Below, one piece after another: positions 15,853 to 24,148 of a stretch of 64,000 nt of DNA (the first letter of the stretch is position 1; every line of letters starts with the position of its first letter). The notes beneath the pieces were generated by a model. That model did not search any database and was not told the DNA's origin. It was given only the letters and a program-made list of their open reading frames with translations. The translations under genes were made by a program, and so were the position numbers. The stretch covers positions 1-64,000 of the forward strand of contig JAEZYE010000052.1 in assembly GCA_023419315.1 (NCBI GenBank), given 5' to 3'. The DNA is from Pseudomonadota bacterium (GTDB lineage Bacteria > Pseudomonadota > Gammaproteobacteria > Xanthomonadales > Xanthomonadaceae).

Positions 15853-18126
15853 TCAGAACGTGTACTCGTAGGTGAAGGAGTACATGCGGCCGCGGCCTGC
15901 CCAGTAGTTGCGCCAGCCCGGAACCTGCGACCAGGTCAGGATGTACTGCTTGTTGGTCAGGTTCTCGATGCCGAGCGAGAAGCGGCCCACTTTCTCGATG
16001 CGGTAGTTCATGCCGAGGTCGAACAGCGTGTAGCCCGTGGTGTGCTCTTCGTATTCGTAGAACCGGTTGTCGTAGCCGCGGGTGTCGCTGCCGTACAGAT
16101 CACGCGAGAGCAGCGTGGTCGAGCCCAGCGTGGCGTCACCGGCTTCGGAGAACTTCCAGCGCAGCGTCAGCGCGATCTTGTCGGGGTTGACGTCGAGCGC
16201 ACCCATCGGCTTGTTCAACGAACCGGCATCCCAGCGGCCTTCCGGATCTTCCGTCCAGAACGAAGTCTTGCCGCGGATGCGCGAGTACACGCCGCTGATC
16301 TTCCAGGCGTCGTTGATGTTCCAGTCGCCGGAGAACTCGAAGCCCTTGATGCGCGTCGGCGCGCGGAACAGCACATAGTCATCGGTATCCGGATCGATCA
16401 CGTAGGACGTGCCGTATTCGGATTCGGAGTCGTAATAGGACGCGCTGAAGGACGTGCTCTCGCCGCGCCAGTTGACGCCGATCTCGCGGTTCTCCACCAC
16501 CACCGCCTTGAGTTCGCGGAACGTGGAATCGACGGTCGCCTGCGGGTCGCCCGGGCAGCCGTCCGGCTTGGTGTCATTCGGATCGTCCGGGCAGGAGATG
16601 TTGCGCAGCGGAATGCCGGCGTTCGGCAGGCCGAAACCTTCGCCGTAGGCCGCGAACACCGACCATTGATCCGTGATGCGCCAGATCGCGCCGAGATTGG
16701 TCAGGTTTTCCTTGTATTCCAGCTTGCCGCCCTGGACGAAGCGACGATCGCGGTACCACGTCGTCGTGTAGTCGTTGACCTTCATCTCGCCGTCTTCGCG
16801 ACGGAAGCCGCCACTGAAGGTGAAGTCGCCGACGTCCCAGCTCAGCTGCACGTAGGGCGCGATGCTGGTGTACTCCATCGGCGGCACCCACACGCGATTG
16901 GTCAGCGCCAGACGCTGATCCGCCTTGTCCTTCACCCAGTCCACGCCCGTGCGCAGTTCCAGGCCTTCCACGCCGAAGATGCCCGAACGCACCCACGACG
17001 GACGGAAGCCGACCTTGTCGGAGTTGATTTCCGACTGGTCCCAGATCAGTCCGTCCGCGCCGTTCGGCGGAATCAGCGGATCCTGTCGATCGCTGCCGTT
17101 TTCCGGCGGATAGCGCATCGCCTGGTCGGCCCAGTACGCATTGAGGTTCAACGTGCCGCCGAGGAAGTCGCCGTCGGTGTACTGCGCATTGACCTGCTTG
17201 AAGTCATTGAACTCGGCCTTGGTGCCGAAGATGTGGCCGCGCTCGGAGGTGTTGGGGCTCGGGTTCTCGCACCAGCCCGGCTCGTAGCGGCAGCCATCGA
17301 CCTGGACGTAGTTGCCGTTGCCTTCGATCTTGAAATGGCTGTAGCTGACCTGCAGTCGCTTGTCGAGGTTCTCGCCGAAATTGATGCCGCCCTTCAGGAA
17401 GACGTTGTCGGCGACGGAGTCATTGACCGAACCGCTCGTGTTCATGCCCAGGCGCACGCCGTCGGCGTCGTAGCCCATGCCGCGGTCGATGCGCGACAGA
17501 CCGGCCACGATGTCGTAGTTGTCCTGCTTGTGGGTCATGTTCAGACCCATCTTCCAGCCGGCGCTGTCATCCTTGAACTGGGTCGAATAGCGCGTCAGGA
17601 AGCGGAACTGCGTGCCTTCCTCGCGCGGCGTGGTGGAAATGTAGTTGATGATGCCGCCCGCCGCGCCGATGCCTTCGGATGCCGAAGGTCCATTGATCAC
17701 TTCGACGTGATCGACGATGCCCATGTCGGTGAAGGTGGCGTTGCGCGTGCCATCGCGCAGCGGCGAGCCTTGCGGCACGCCGTCGAACAGGCGCAGTGCG
17801 ACGCGACCGCGAAGCGTCTCGCCGGTGTTGCTCATCGCCTGCGAGGATTCCGAATAGCCCGGCACGGTGCGCGCGAGCACGGCGGTAGCGTCTTCGGTCA
17901 ACAGCAGCGTATGCGCCACTTCTTCCTTCGACACCAGGGTGATGGCGCCGGGGATCTTGTCGATCGCCTTCGGCGCGCGCACGCCGGTGACGATCACGTT
18001 GTCCAGTTCGACGGCTGACTTCTTTTCGTCATCGTCCGGCGGCGGCGTGTTCTGTTGGGCTCTGACACTGGCGCTGACGGCAGCGGCCAGCAGAAAAACG
18101 CCGAAAGCGGCGGGCACGTGCTTCAT
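15853..18126 (-). CDS. TonB-dependent outer membrane receptor
   Basis: The 757-aa protein has a signal peptide (MKHVPAAFGVFLLAAAVSAS) and a TonB-box-like ELDNVIVTG. A plug domain follows with VEVINGPSASEGIGAAGGI, then a beta-barrel ending in an aromatic residue (TYEYTF), as needed for outer-membrane insertion. It imports a ligand too large for porins using TonB energy. The ATG at 18126 has AGAAAAAG upstream; the frame is open further but without family similarity. Downstream genes are the hydrolase, kinase and glycosidases, so an oligosaccharide or glycoside is a likely ligand, although siderophore transport cannot be excluded. Confidence 0.9.
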   Translation of the reverse strand: MKHVPAAFGVFLLAAAVSASVRAQQNTPPPDDDEKKSAVELDNVIVTGVRAPKAIDKIPGAITLVSKEEVAHTLLLTEDATAVLARTVPGYSESSQAMSNTGETLRGRVALRLFDGVPQGSPLRDGTRNATFTDMGIVDHVEVINGPSASEGIGAAGGIINYISTTPREEGTQFRFLTRYSTQFKDDSAGWKMGLNMTHKQDNYDIVAGLSRIDRGMGYDADGVRLGMNTSGSVNDSVADNVFLKGGINFGENLDKRLQVSYSHFKIEGNGNYVQVDGCRYEPGWCENPSPNTSERGHIFGTKAEFNDFKQVNAQYTDGDFLGGTLNLNAYWADQAMRYPPENGSDRQDPLIPPNGADGLIWDQSEINSDKVGFRPSWVRSGIFGVEGLELRTGVDWVKDKADQRLALTNRVWVPPMEYTSIAPYVQLSWDVGDFTFSGGFRREDGEMKVNDYTTTWYRDRRFVQGGKLEYKENLTNLGAIWRITDQWSVFAAYGEGFGLPNAGIPLRNISCPDDPNDTKPDGCPGDPQATVDSTFRELKAVVVENREIGVNWRGESTSFSASYYDSESEYGTSYVIDPDTDDYVLFRAPTRIKGFEFSGDWNINDAWKISGVYSRIRGKTSFWTEDPEGRWDAGSLNKPMGALDVNPDKIALTLRWKFSEAGDATLGSTTLLSRDLYGSDTRGYDNRFYEYEEHTTGYTLFDLGMNYRIEKVGRFSLGIENLTNKQYILTWSQVPGWRNYWAGRGRMYSFTYEYTF

Positions 18127-18383
18127 GATCTTTTTCTCGTGATTGGTTTGGCTGTGAACCGCGCGCGTGATCGGCGCGGCTCCCCATGTGCGTGTTGTTC
18201 GCGTTGCAGGCGCTCGAATGCACCTGCCTGCCTGACGTTCCTCCCAGACGCCGGCGACAGCCTCGACTATGGGAGAGAGCCTAGGATCTGCATGCGGCGG
18301 AAAGAATCCGTCGCGCCTATGTTCAGAGGCTAGTTTTTGTTGGGTACCGGGCCGATTTCCGTATCGATGCAGTGCAGCATCCA

Positions 18384-19262
18384 TCACCCCATCAGGCGCG
18401 AAACGGCCTGGCTTTCCTGCAGCAGCACGGTGACCAGGCGGATGCGCACGGTCGATCGCGACCACACCATGCCGATGCGCCGCGGCACGCAGGCATTGGG
18501 CAGCGGAATGCGGGCCAGCTTCAGGCCTTCCGGCCACGGCTTCGCCCAGTTGGGCACGAGCGACACACCGAGCCCGCGATCGACCATCACCGCGATTGCG
18601 TTCAGTGCGTTGAGTTCGAAGCGCTCCTTCGGCGTGATGCCGGCTTCGCGCAGGTACTCGTCGGCCTGGCGGCCGCCCCATTGATTGCGGTCATAGCGAA
18701 TCAGCGGCTCGGTCGCGAGCAGTTCGTGGGGATCACGATCCGCCATGGATTCCGGTGCCAGCACCACCAGCGGCTCCTCGCGCAGCAGCTGCCACTGGCA
18801 GGTCTTGGGCAGCGCATAGGGGGCCTGCAGCACGATCGCCGCATCGATTTCGCCGGACTCGACCGCGCGGTAGAGATCCGCCGAATAGCCCGGCTTGATG
18901 AAGACGTTGATGCGGGGAAAGGTCTCGACCATCCGCGCGAGGATGTCCGGCAGCATGCCGGCCAGCGCAGTCGGACACGCGCCCAGCCGCAATTCGCCGG
19001 AGACTGCACTGTCGTTGGCGACGCTGCGCATGTCGGCGACATCACGCAGCAGATCGCGGGCGCGCTGCAGGATCCGCGAACCTTCCTCGGTCACGCTGAC
19101 GGTGCGGCCCACGCGTGCGATCAGCGGTGCGCCGAGTTCGCGTTCGAGCGTGCGGATCTGTTGCGCCACCGCGGCCGGCGTGATGTTCAGTTCGCGCGCC
19201 GCGGCCGCCATCGAGCCGCGATCCACCACCGTCACGAACGTGTTCAGGAACTGCGTATCCAA
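18384..19262 (-). CDS. LysR-family transcriptional regulator
   Basis: The N-terminal winged helix is clear: DTQFLNTFVTVVDRG, then SMAAAARELNITPAAVAQQI as the recognition helix region, followed by RTLERELGAPLI. The rest is a periplasmic-binding-like effector domain (292 aa in total). TTG at 19262 is favoured over GTG 19268 because the AGAGGGGG ribosome site is correctly spaced for it. The gene lies between the symporter and the TonB receptor, all on the minus strand, and is probably the local regulator, responding to a small acid or sugar. No operator was identified. Confidence 0.88.
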   Translation of the reverse strand: MDTQFLNTFVTVVDRGSMAAAARELNITPAAVAQQIRTLERELGAPLIARVGRTVSVTEEGSRILQRARDLLRDVADMRSVANDSAVSGELRLGACPTALAGMLPDILARMVETFPRINVFIKPGYSADLYRAVESGEIDAAIVLQAPYALPKTCQWQLLREEPLVVLAPESMADRDPHELLATEPLIRYDRNQWGGRQADEYLREAGITPKERFELNALNAIAVMVDRGLGVSLVPNWAKPWPEGLKLARIPLPNACVPRRIGMVWSRSTVRIRLVTVLLQESQAVSRLMG

Positions 19263-19339
19263 AAGCACCCCCTCTGCGTGCTGCGCAGGCTACACGAGCC
19301 GCACTGCGTTCGCGACAGGACCGATGGCACGGGTGCGGG

Positions 19340-21757
19340 TCATTCCACGTCGCGGTAGATCGTCAGCCCCTTGAGTGAACGTTGCGGCGCCGGGAACAGC
19401 AGGCTGGCCAGGTAGCCGATGACGATGCACAGCAGGATCGAGATCGCCAGATAGAAGTACGGATGCACCAGGTCCAGCGACCAGGCCACGAATGTCAGCA
19501 CGATGCTGCAGCCGATGCCGATCGCGACGCCGGGCGAGTTCGCGCGGCGGGTGAACATGCCCAGCGTGTACGCGCCCGCGAAACCGCCGCCAAGCAGGCC
19601 GGCCAGTTCGATCGACACGTCGAACAGCGAATGCACGTCATAGCGCGACAGCAGCAGCGCCAGGCCGATGGCGACCAGGCCCACCATGACGGTGGTGATC
19701 TCGGCGAACAGCACGCTGGTCTTCTGGTCGGCCTTCTTCGACAGCTTCTCGTAGAAGTCGACCGAGATCAGCGTCGCGACGCTGTTCATGATGCTCGACA
19801 GTGTCGCCATCGCGGCGGCGAAAATGCCGGCGATGATCAGCCCGGTGAAGCCCGGCGGCAGTTCGGCAGCGATGAACAGCGGGAAGGTCGCGTCGATCGG
19901 CAACAGCGGATTCAGGCGTTCCGGGTTGTTCTTGTAGTAGACGAACAGTGCAGTGCCGATGCCGTAGAAGATGAAGCCGCCGGGGATCATGATCGCGGCG
20001 AATGCCCAGATCGAGCGCCCGGCTTCCTTGTCCGACTTGGTGGACAGCGTGCGCTGCATAAGCACCTGATCCTTGGGGAACGTCAGCACGACGTCGAAGA
20101 GCACCAGGAAGATGAAGCCCCACACCGTCGCCTTGGTCAGGTCGAAACTGAAGTCCAGCGTGTGCATCTTCTGTTCGGCCATCGCGGTCTGCCAGAACTC
20201 CGGCGCACCGCCCTTGAGGTGCCAGATGATGAAGGCGATGGCGAAAATCGCGCCGCCCATCTTGACGAACACCTGGACGAAGTCGGTCCAGATCACCGCC
20301 TTCATGCCGCCCATCGCGGTATAGATGATGGTGAACACGCCCATCAGGATCACGCTCCACACGACGCTGATGCCGGTGATCGTGGCAATCGCCAGCGCGG
20401 GCAGGAACAGGATGACGCTCATGCGCGCGCCGACCTGCATCGCGATGCACAGCGCGCTGGCGAGCATGCGGATGGCCGGATGGAAGCGCGTTTCCAGGTA
20501 CGAGAACACCGACATCAGATCCAGCCGGCGCAGCAGCGGCACGATCCACACGGCCACGAACATCAGGCCGAGCACGGCGATGAGGTTGTTGGTCATGTAC
20601 TGCCAGTTCGTCTCGAACGCTTTCGCCGGGATGGCGATGAAGCTGATCGAACTGGTGTTCGTCGCGTACAGGCTGACGCCCGCGGCCCAGAACGGAATGC
20701 TGCGGCCGCCGACGAAGAAGTCGGACGTCGAGTTGCGCTTTTCCTTGATGTAGAAGTACATGCCGATGCCGATCATCGACACGAGGTAGACCACGATCAC
20801 CAGCCAGTCCATCCACGTGAGCAGATACTTGCCGGCCGTGATCTGCGCGACGGTGAACGCGCCCGCGCTGTCCGCATCGCGTTCGGCCCAGACCATGCCG
20901 TCTTTCCACCCGGCGGCGGCAATGACATCGCGCGCGCCGTCGTCGGGCAGGTCCGCCCAGGCCGACGTGATCGTGTGGTAGCTCATCAGGCGTGCGCGGC
21001 CGCCCTGCTCGACGAGCATCATCAGATGCGCCTGGCCGATGGCGCGCGTTGCGCCCGGCACGCGAACGCCGGGAACGGCAGGCCGCGACTGCCAGCCAGT
21101 GTCCTGCGTCCAGCGCCACAACGATTGCGGGGCCGCGCCGGCCTCGATCAGGTACAGCGCGTTGGTCTGCGCGATCAGATCCGCGCGCCCGGACGGAGAC
21201 GGCCACGCGGGTCCGGATGTCCACTTCGTTCCACCGGCCAGCTCGATGGAGCGGATGAACGGACGCGCATCATCAGCGCGCGCGCCGGCCGCGTACAGGC
21301 GATCACCCAGCACGGCGAAGCTGGCCCAGGACCACGCCTCATTCGTGGCCGGCAGCGGCTTGCGTTGCAGATGGTCCGAAGCCAGCACGAACTCCTCGAC
21401 ATGGGTCGCGCCATCCGGTGCGGCGACCAGTGCGAACAGTCGCTTGCCGTCGCCGCCGATATCGCGGATGACGGGCGCATCGCCCTGCCAGGGCAGCGGC
21501 TGCCAGTGCTTTCCATCCACGGTGAGAATCTCCGGGCCGGACTCGCGCAGGGCAATCAGGCGATCGGAGACGCCATGCAAGCCTTGCAGCGGCGAGGTGC
21601 CCTGCAGCACTGGCAAGCCGCCACGTTCAACGGTGGAGAGGCTCTCGGAAGACCATGCCGGCAGCATGACGGACAGCAACAGTCCGACCAGGGCCAGGCG
21701 CCAGGCGCGACGGATCGCGGAAGCGCCGCGACGGGCAAGCGACAGGTTCGGACTCAT
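19340..21757 (-). CDS. Sodium/solute symporter with N-terminal kelch-like domain
   Basis: This is an 805-aa two-part protein. After a signal/anchor segment, residues about 40-320 show a kelch-like beta-propeller pattern with repeated GDRLYAAGARADD-type strands. Residues about 330-800 are a sodium:solute symporter (SSS) with roughly 13 hydrophobic helices, including DFFVGGRSIPFWAAGVSLYA and the GGMKAVIWTDFVQ element. Propellers of this kind fused to SSS proteins are related to the sialic acid mutarotase NanM, so the extracytoplasmic part may convert anomers before uptake. ATG 21757 has GGGGA upstream. It probably brings in the sugar or sugar acid used by the downstream genes. Confidence 0.85.
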   Translation of the reverse strand: MSPNLSLARRGASAIRRAWRLALVGLLLSVMLPAWSSESLSTVERGGLPVLQGTSPLQGLHGVSDRLIALRESGPEILTVDGKHWQPLPWQGDAPVIRDIGGDGKRLFALVAAPDGATHVEEFVLASDHLQRKPLPATNEAWSWASFAVLGDRLYAAGARADDARPFIRSIELAGGTKWTSGPAWPSPSGRADLIAQTNALYLIEAGAAPQSLWRWTQDTGWQSRPAVPGVRVPGATRAIGQAHLMMLVEQGGRARLMSYHTITSAWADLPDDGARDVIAAAGWKDGMVWAERDADSAGAFTVAQITAGKYLLTWMDWLVIVVYLVSMIGIGMYFYIKEKRNSTSDFFVGGRSIPFWAAGVSLYATNTSSISFIAIPAKAFETNWQYMTNNLIAVLGLMFVAVWIVPLLRRLDLMSVFSYLETRFHPAIRMLASALCIAMQVGARMSVILFLPALAIATITGISVVWSVILMGVFTIIYTAMGGMKAVIWTDFVQVFVKMGGAIFAIAFIIWHLKGGAPEFWQTAMAEQKMHTLDFSFDLTKATVWGFIFLVLFDVVLTFPKDQVLMQRTLSTKSDKEAGRSIWAFAAIMIPGGFIFYGIGTALFVYYKNNPERLNPLLPIDATFPLFIAAELPPGFTGLIIAGIFAAAMATLSSIMNSVATLISVDFYEKLSKKADQKTSVLFAEITTVMVGLVAIGLALLLSRYDVHSLFDVSIELAGLLGGGFAGAYTLGMFTRRANSPGVAIGIGCSIVLTFVAWSLDLVHPYFYLAISILLCIVIGYLASLLFPAPQRSLKGLTIYRDVE

Positions 21758-21828
21758 TGCATCCCCAGGTGATGTTGCATTTTGCGTTGTTGCGATGCGT
21801 CGTTGCGACGACGCCGTGTGCGCAGCGG

Positions 21829-22662
21829 TCACGCGTCCGCTGCCGCGACGATGGCCTGCGCACGTCGCAGGTAGGGCGCGTCGATCATGCGTCCATCCAC
21901 CAGGAAAGCGCCCTGCCCCTGCGCACCCGCCACGGCGGCGGCAGCCACGATGCGGCGTGCAGCGACGATTTCTTCATCGGAGGGGCTGAAGATCGCATTG
22001 GCGGCTTCGACCTGCCGCGGATGGATGCAGCTCTTGCCCAGGTAGCCCAGCCGGCGCGCCATGGTCGCTTCGGCGCGGAATCCCGCTTCGTCTTCGATAT
22101 CGCCCCATGCACTGTCATAGGCGAACACGCCGGCTTCGGCCGCCGCCATCCGCAAGGCGAACAACGCGGCATGCACGTTGGCGCCTTCGTTGCGGTGGAT
22201 TGCGTCACGCTCGAACAGATCGCCCAGACCCAGTTGCAGACCGGCCACGCAGGGGTGTGCCGACGCCAGTTCAGCGGCCAGGCGCAGGCCGCGCGCGCTC
22301 TCAATGTTCAACAGCAGGCGCGGCGTCGCCGTCGGCCAGTCGCGCGCGATCCGCTCGGCGGCGTCGCGCACGATGTCGGGCGATTCCACTTTGGGCAGGT
22401 TGATCAGTTCAATCGGCAAACCGGCCAGCGCCGCCAGATCGGCTTCGAACTCCAGCGTGCCCGGTGCATTGATGCGCACGATCACCGTCTTGCCCGACGC
22501 ACGCACTTCGCGCAGGAATGCGGACAGCTGCGCACGCCCTTCCGCCTTGCGTTGCGGCGGGACGGCATCTTCGAGATCGAAGGAGACGGCGTCGGCCGCG
22601 CTGGCCATCGCCTTGGCGAACAGCTCCGGCCGAATCGCGGGCACGAACAATTTGCTACGCAT
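21829..22662 (-). CDS. HpcH/HpaI aldolase/citrate lyase (CitE-like) family lyase
   Basis: The 277-aa protein follows the CitE/malyl-CoA lyase pattern: SKLFVPAIRPELFAKAM, DAVSFDLEDAVPPQRK with metal ligands, VIVRINAP, LLLNIESARGL with the conserved Glu, LGLGDLFER, and CIHPRQVEAANAIF. These enzymes cleave C-C bonds of CoA thioesters such as citramalyl-CoA or malyl-CoA. Start alternatives are GTG 22671 and ATG 22662. It is the first minus-strand gene of the cluster, upstream of the symporter; the CoA-transferase at the far end could supply its CoA ester. The substrate is not deducible. Confidence 0.82.
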   Translation of the reverse strand: MRSKLFVPAIRPELFAKAMASAADAVSFDLEDAVPPQRKAEGRAQLSAFLREVRASGKTVIVRINAPGTLEFEADLAALAGLPIELINLPKVESPDIVRDAAERIARDWPTATPRLLLNIESARGLRLAAELASAHPCVAGLQLGLGDLFERDAIHRNEGANVHAALFALRMAAAEAGVFAYDSAWGDIEDEAGFRAEATMARRLGYLGKSCIHPRQVEAANAIFSPSDEEIVAARRIVAAAAVAGAQGQGAFLVDGRMIDAPYLRRAQAIVAAADA

Positions 22663-22889
22663 GGCACGCACTCATCATGGCCGCGCAGTGTGGTGGAAGC
22701 GGACACAAAGAAAAGTCGTGCCCGGCATCTTCAGACCGAACATTTGCTTTTGATCAGCGCGCAGTGACCTGCACGCCTTTATCCGCGCGGCTTGCGTGGC
22801 GGAACGTCGGCGCGGCACATCCAGGGCGATGGCATGCGGAAGCGGCGAATGTCCGGCCATCCGCCGTTTCATGCTGCAACGCAGCGCGC

Positions 22890-23906
22890 TCAGCGGCGCA
22901 CGTCGAACCCGTCCTGTTGCAGGAATGCCTCGACATCGGCCACGCCCAGCGTGCTGAAGTCGCCGGGCAGCGAATGCTTGAGACATGCCGAGGCCAGGCC
23001 GAAATGCAGCGCATCGCCATCCGCCATGCCTTCGATCACGCCATGCAGTACGCCCGCCGCAAACGCGTCGCCGGTGCCGATGCGGTCGACGATGTTCGGC
23101 AGTTCGTATTGCGGCGCATCGGCGCGCACGCCATCGCGGCGCAGGTTGATGGCCGACAGTGCGTGATGATCCACCGTGCGTTGCACCCGCACGGTCGCCG
23201 CCATGCGCTGCAGTTGCGGGAACGCGTCGAACGCCGCCTGCGCGCCTGCCTCGAAGCGCTGCTCGGCGCTCGCCTGGTCGAAGCGCCGGCCGAGTACGAC
23301 TTCGATGTCGCGATGACTGGCGAACAGGATGTCCGCCTCGCTCATCAGGCCGTGCAACAGCGACGGCGCGTCGCCGTCCCACGCTTTCCAGAGTTGCGGC
23401 CGGAAATTGCCATCGAATGACACGCGCACGCCGGCCGCGCGCGCGGCGCGCATGGCATCCCGCGTGCCGCGTGCGGCGTCGGCGCCCAGCGCCGGAGTGA
23501 CGCCGGATACATGCAGCCAATCCGCGCCGGCCAACAGGGCCGGCCAGTCATGCCGACCGCCACCGAGCCGCGCGAACGCCGAGTCGGCGCGGTCGTAGAG
23601 CACCTGCGATGGCCGCTGGATCGCGCCGGTGGTGAGGAAATACAGGCCCATGCGGCCGGGCTGCCGCTGGACCGCACGCGCGTCCACGCCCTGGCGACGC
23701 AGCTCTCCGATCACAGCCTCGCCCAGGGCGTTGTCCGCCACGACGCCAACCATCGCGGCGTCATGCCCGAAATGGGCGAGCGCCACCGCGACATTGGCCT
23801 CCGCGCCGCCGACGTGGACCTGCAATTGCGGTGATTGCAGCCATGTTTCCTTGCCCACTGCGCCGAGGCGCAGCAACAGTTCGCCGAAACAGACGATCTT
23901 CCCCAT
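22890..23906 (-). CDS. kdgK: 2-keto-3-deoxygluconate kinase
   Basis: KdgK phosphorylates 2-keto-3-deoxygluconate to KDPG in uronate catabolism. The 338-aa PfkB-family protein begins MGKIVCFGELLLRLGAVG and has VHVGGAEANVAVALAHFG (first signature) and DRIGTGDAFAAGVLHG (second signature with catalytic Asp). The ATG at 23906 is preceded by GGGAGGGG, a strong ribosome site. It is divergent from a TonB receptor gene, and the shared intergenic region holds an operator-like site also found before the pectate lyase and kduI genes. Together with kduI and kduD it completes the route from unsaturated uronate to KDPG. Confidence 0.9.
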   Translation of the reverse strand: MGKIVCFGELLLRLGAVGKETWLQSPQLQVHVGGAEANVAVALAHFGHDAAMVGVVADNALGEAVIGELRRQGVDARAVQRQPGRMGLYFLTTGAIQRPSQVLYDRADSAFARLGGGRHDWPALLAGADWLHVSGVTPALGADAARGTRDAMRAARAAGVRVSFDGNFRPQLWKAWDGDAPSLLHGLMSEADILFASHRDIEVVLGRRFDQASAEQRFEAGAQAAFDAFPQLQRMAATVRVQRTVDHHALSAINLRRDGVRADAPQYELPNIVDRIGTGDAFAAGVLHGVIEGMADGDALHFGLASACLKHSLPGDFSTLGVADVEAFLQQDGFDVRR

Positions 23907-24034
23907 GATGTCGACCCCTCCCAGGATGTCCGGTGGACAGCAGTTTAGGACGCTGCGCGAATGTCCCGGAGACAATGCTGGCAAGGGTTTCCGGGCAGTT
24001 GTTGTTGCAGCGCACACTCTGCTAGCGTTGTTTT

Positions 24035-24051
24035 TGACCAGCGGTGTCATT
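24035..24051 (-). promoter_or_regulatory. Putative LacI-type operator between kdgK and TonB receptor
   Basis: On the minus strand this reads AATGACACCGCTGGTCA. It shares its first ten bases and its last two with the sites at 28664 and 33557, and is nearly palindromic (TGACCAGCGGTGTCA on the other strand). It lies about 130 bases before kdgK and 100 bases before the receptor. A role in repression by the LacI regulator at 32456 is inferred. Confidence 0.55.
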
Positions 24052-24148
24052 CTACCTGCTGGCATTGTTTCAGGGTGTAGAAACCGCAGGAAATCTACGA
24101 AAAAACAGCCGCCCACGAGCGGCCATGCGCCCTTGAGGAGGGGAAGCC

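Noticed and set aside
15538..18018. 826-codon plus-strand open frame
   Set aside because: Antisense to the TonB receptor, which has clear plug and barrel features; no domain on the plus strand.
19382..21772. 796-codon plus-strand open frame
   Set aside because: Antisense to the sodium symporter; the translation is highly charged with no fold-like pattern.
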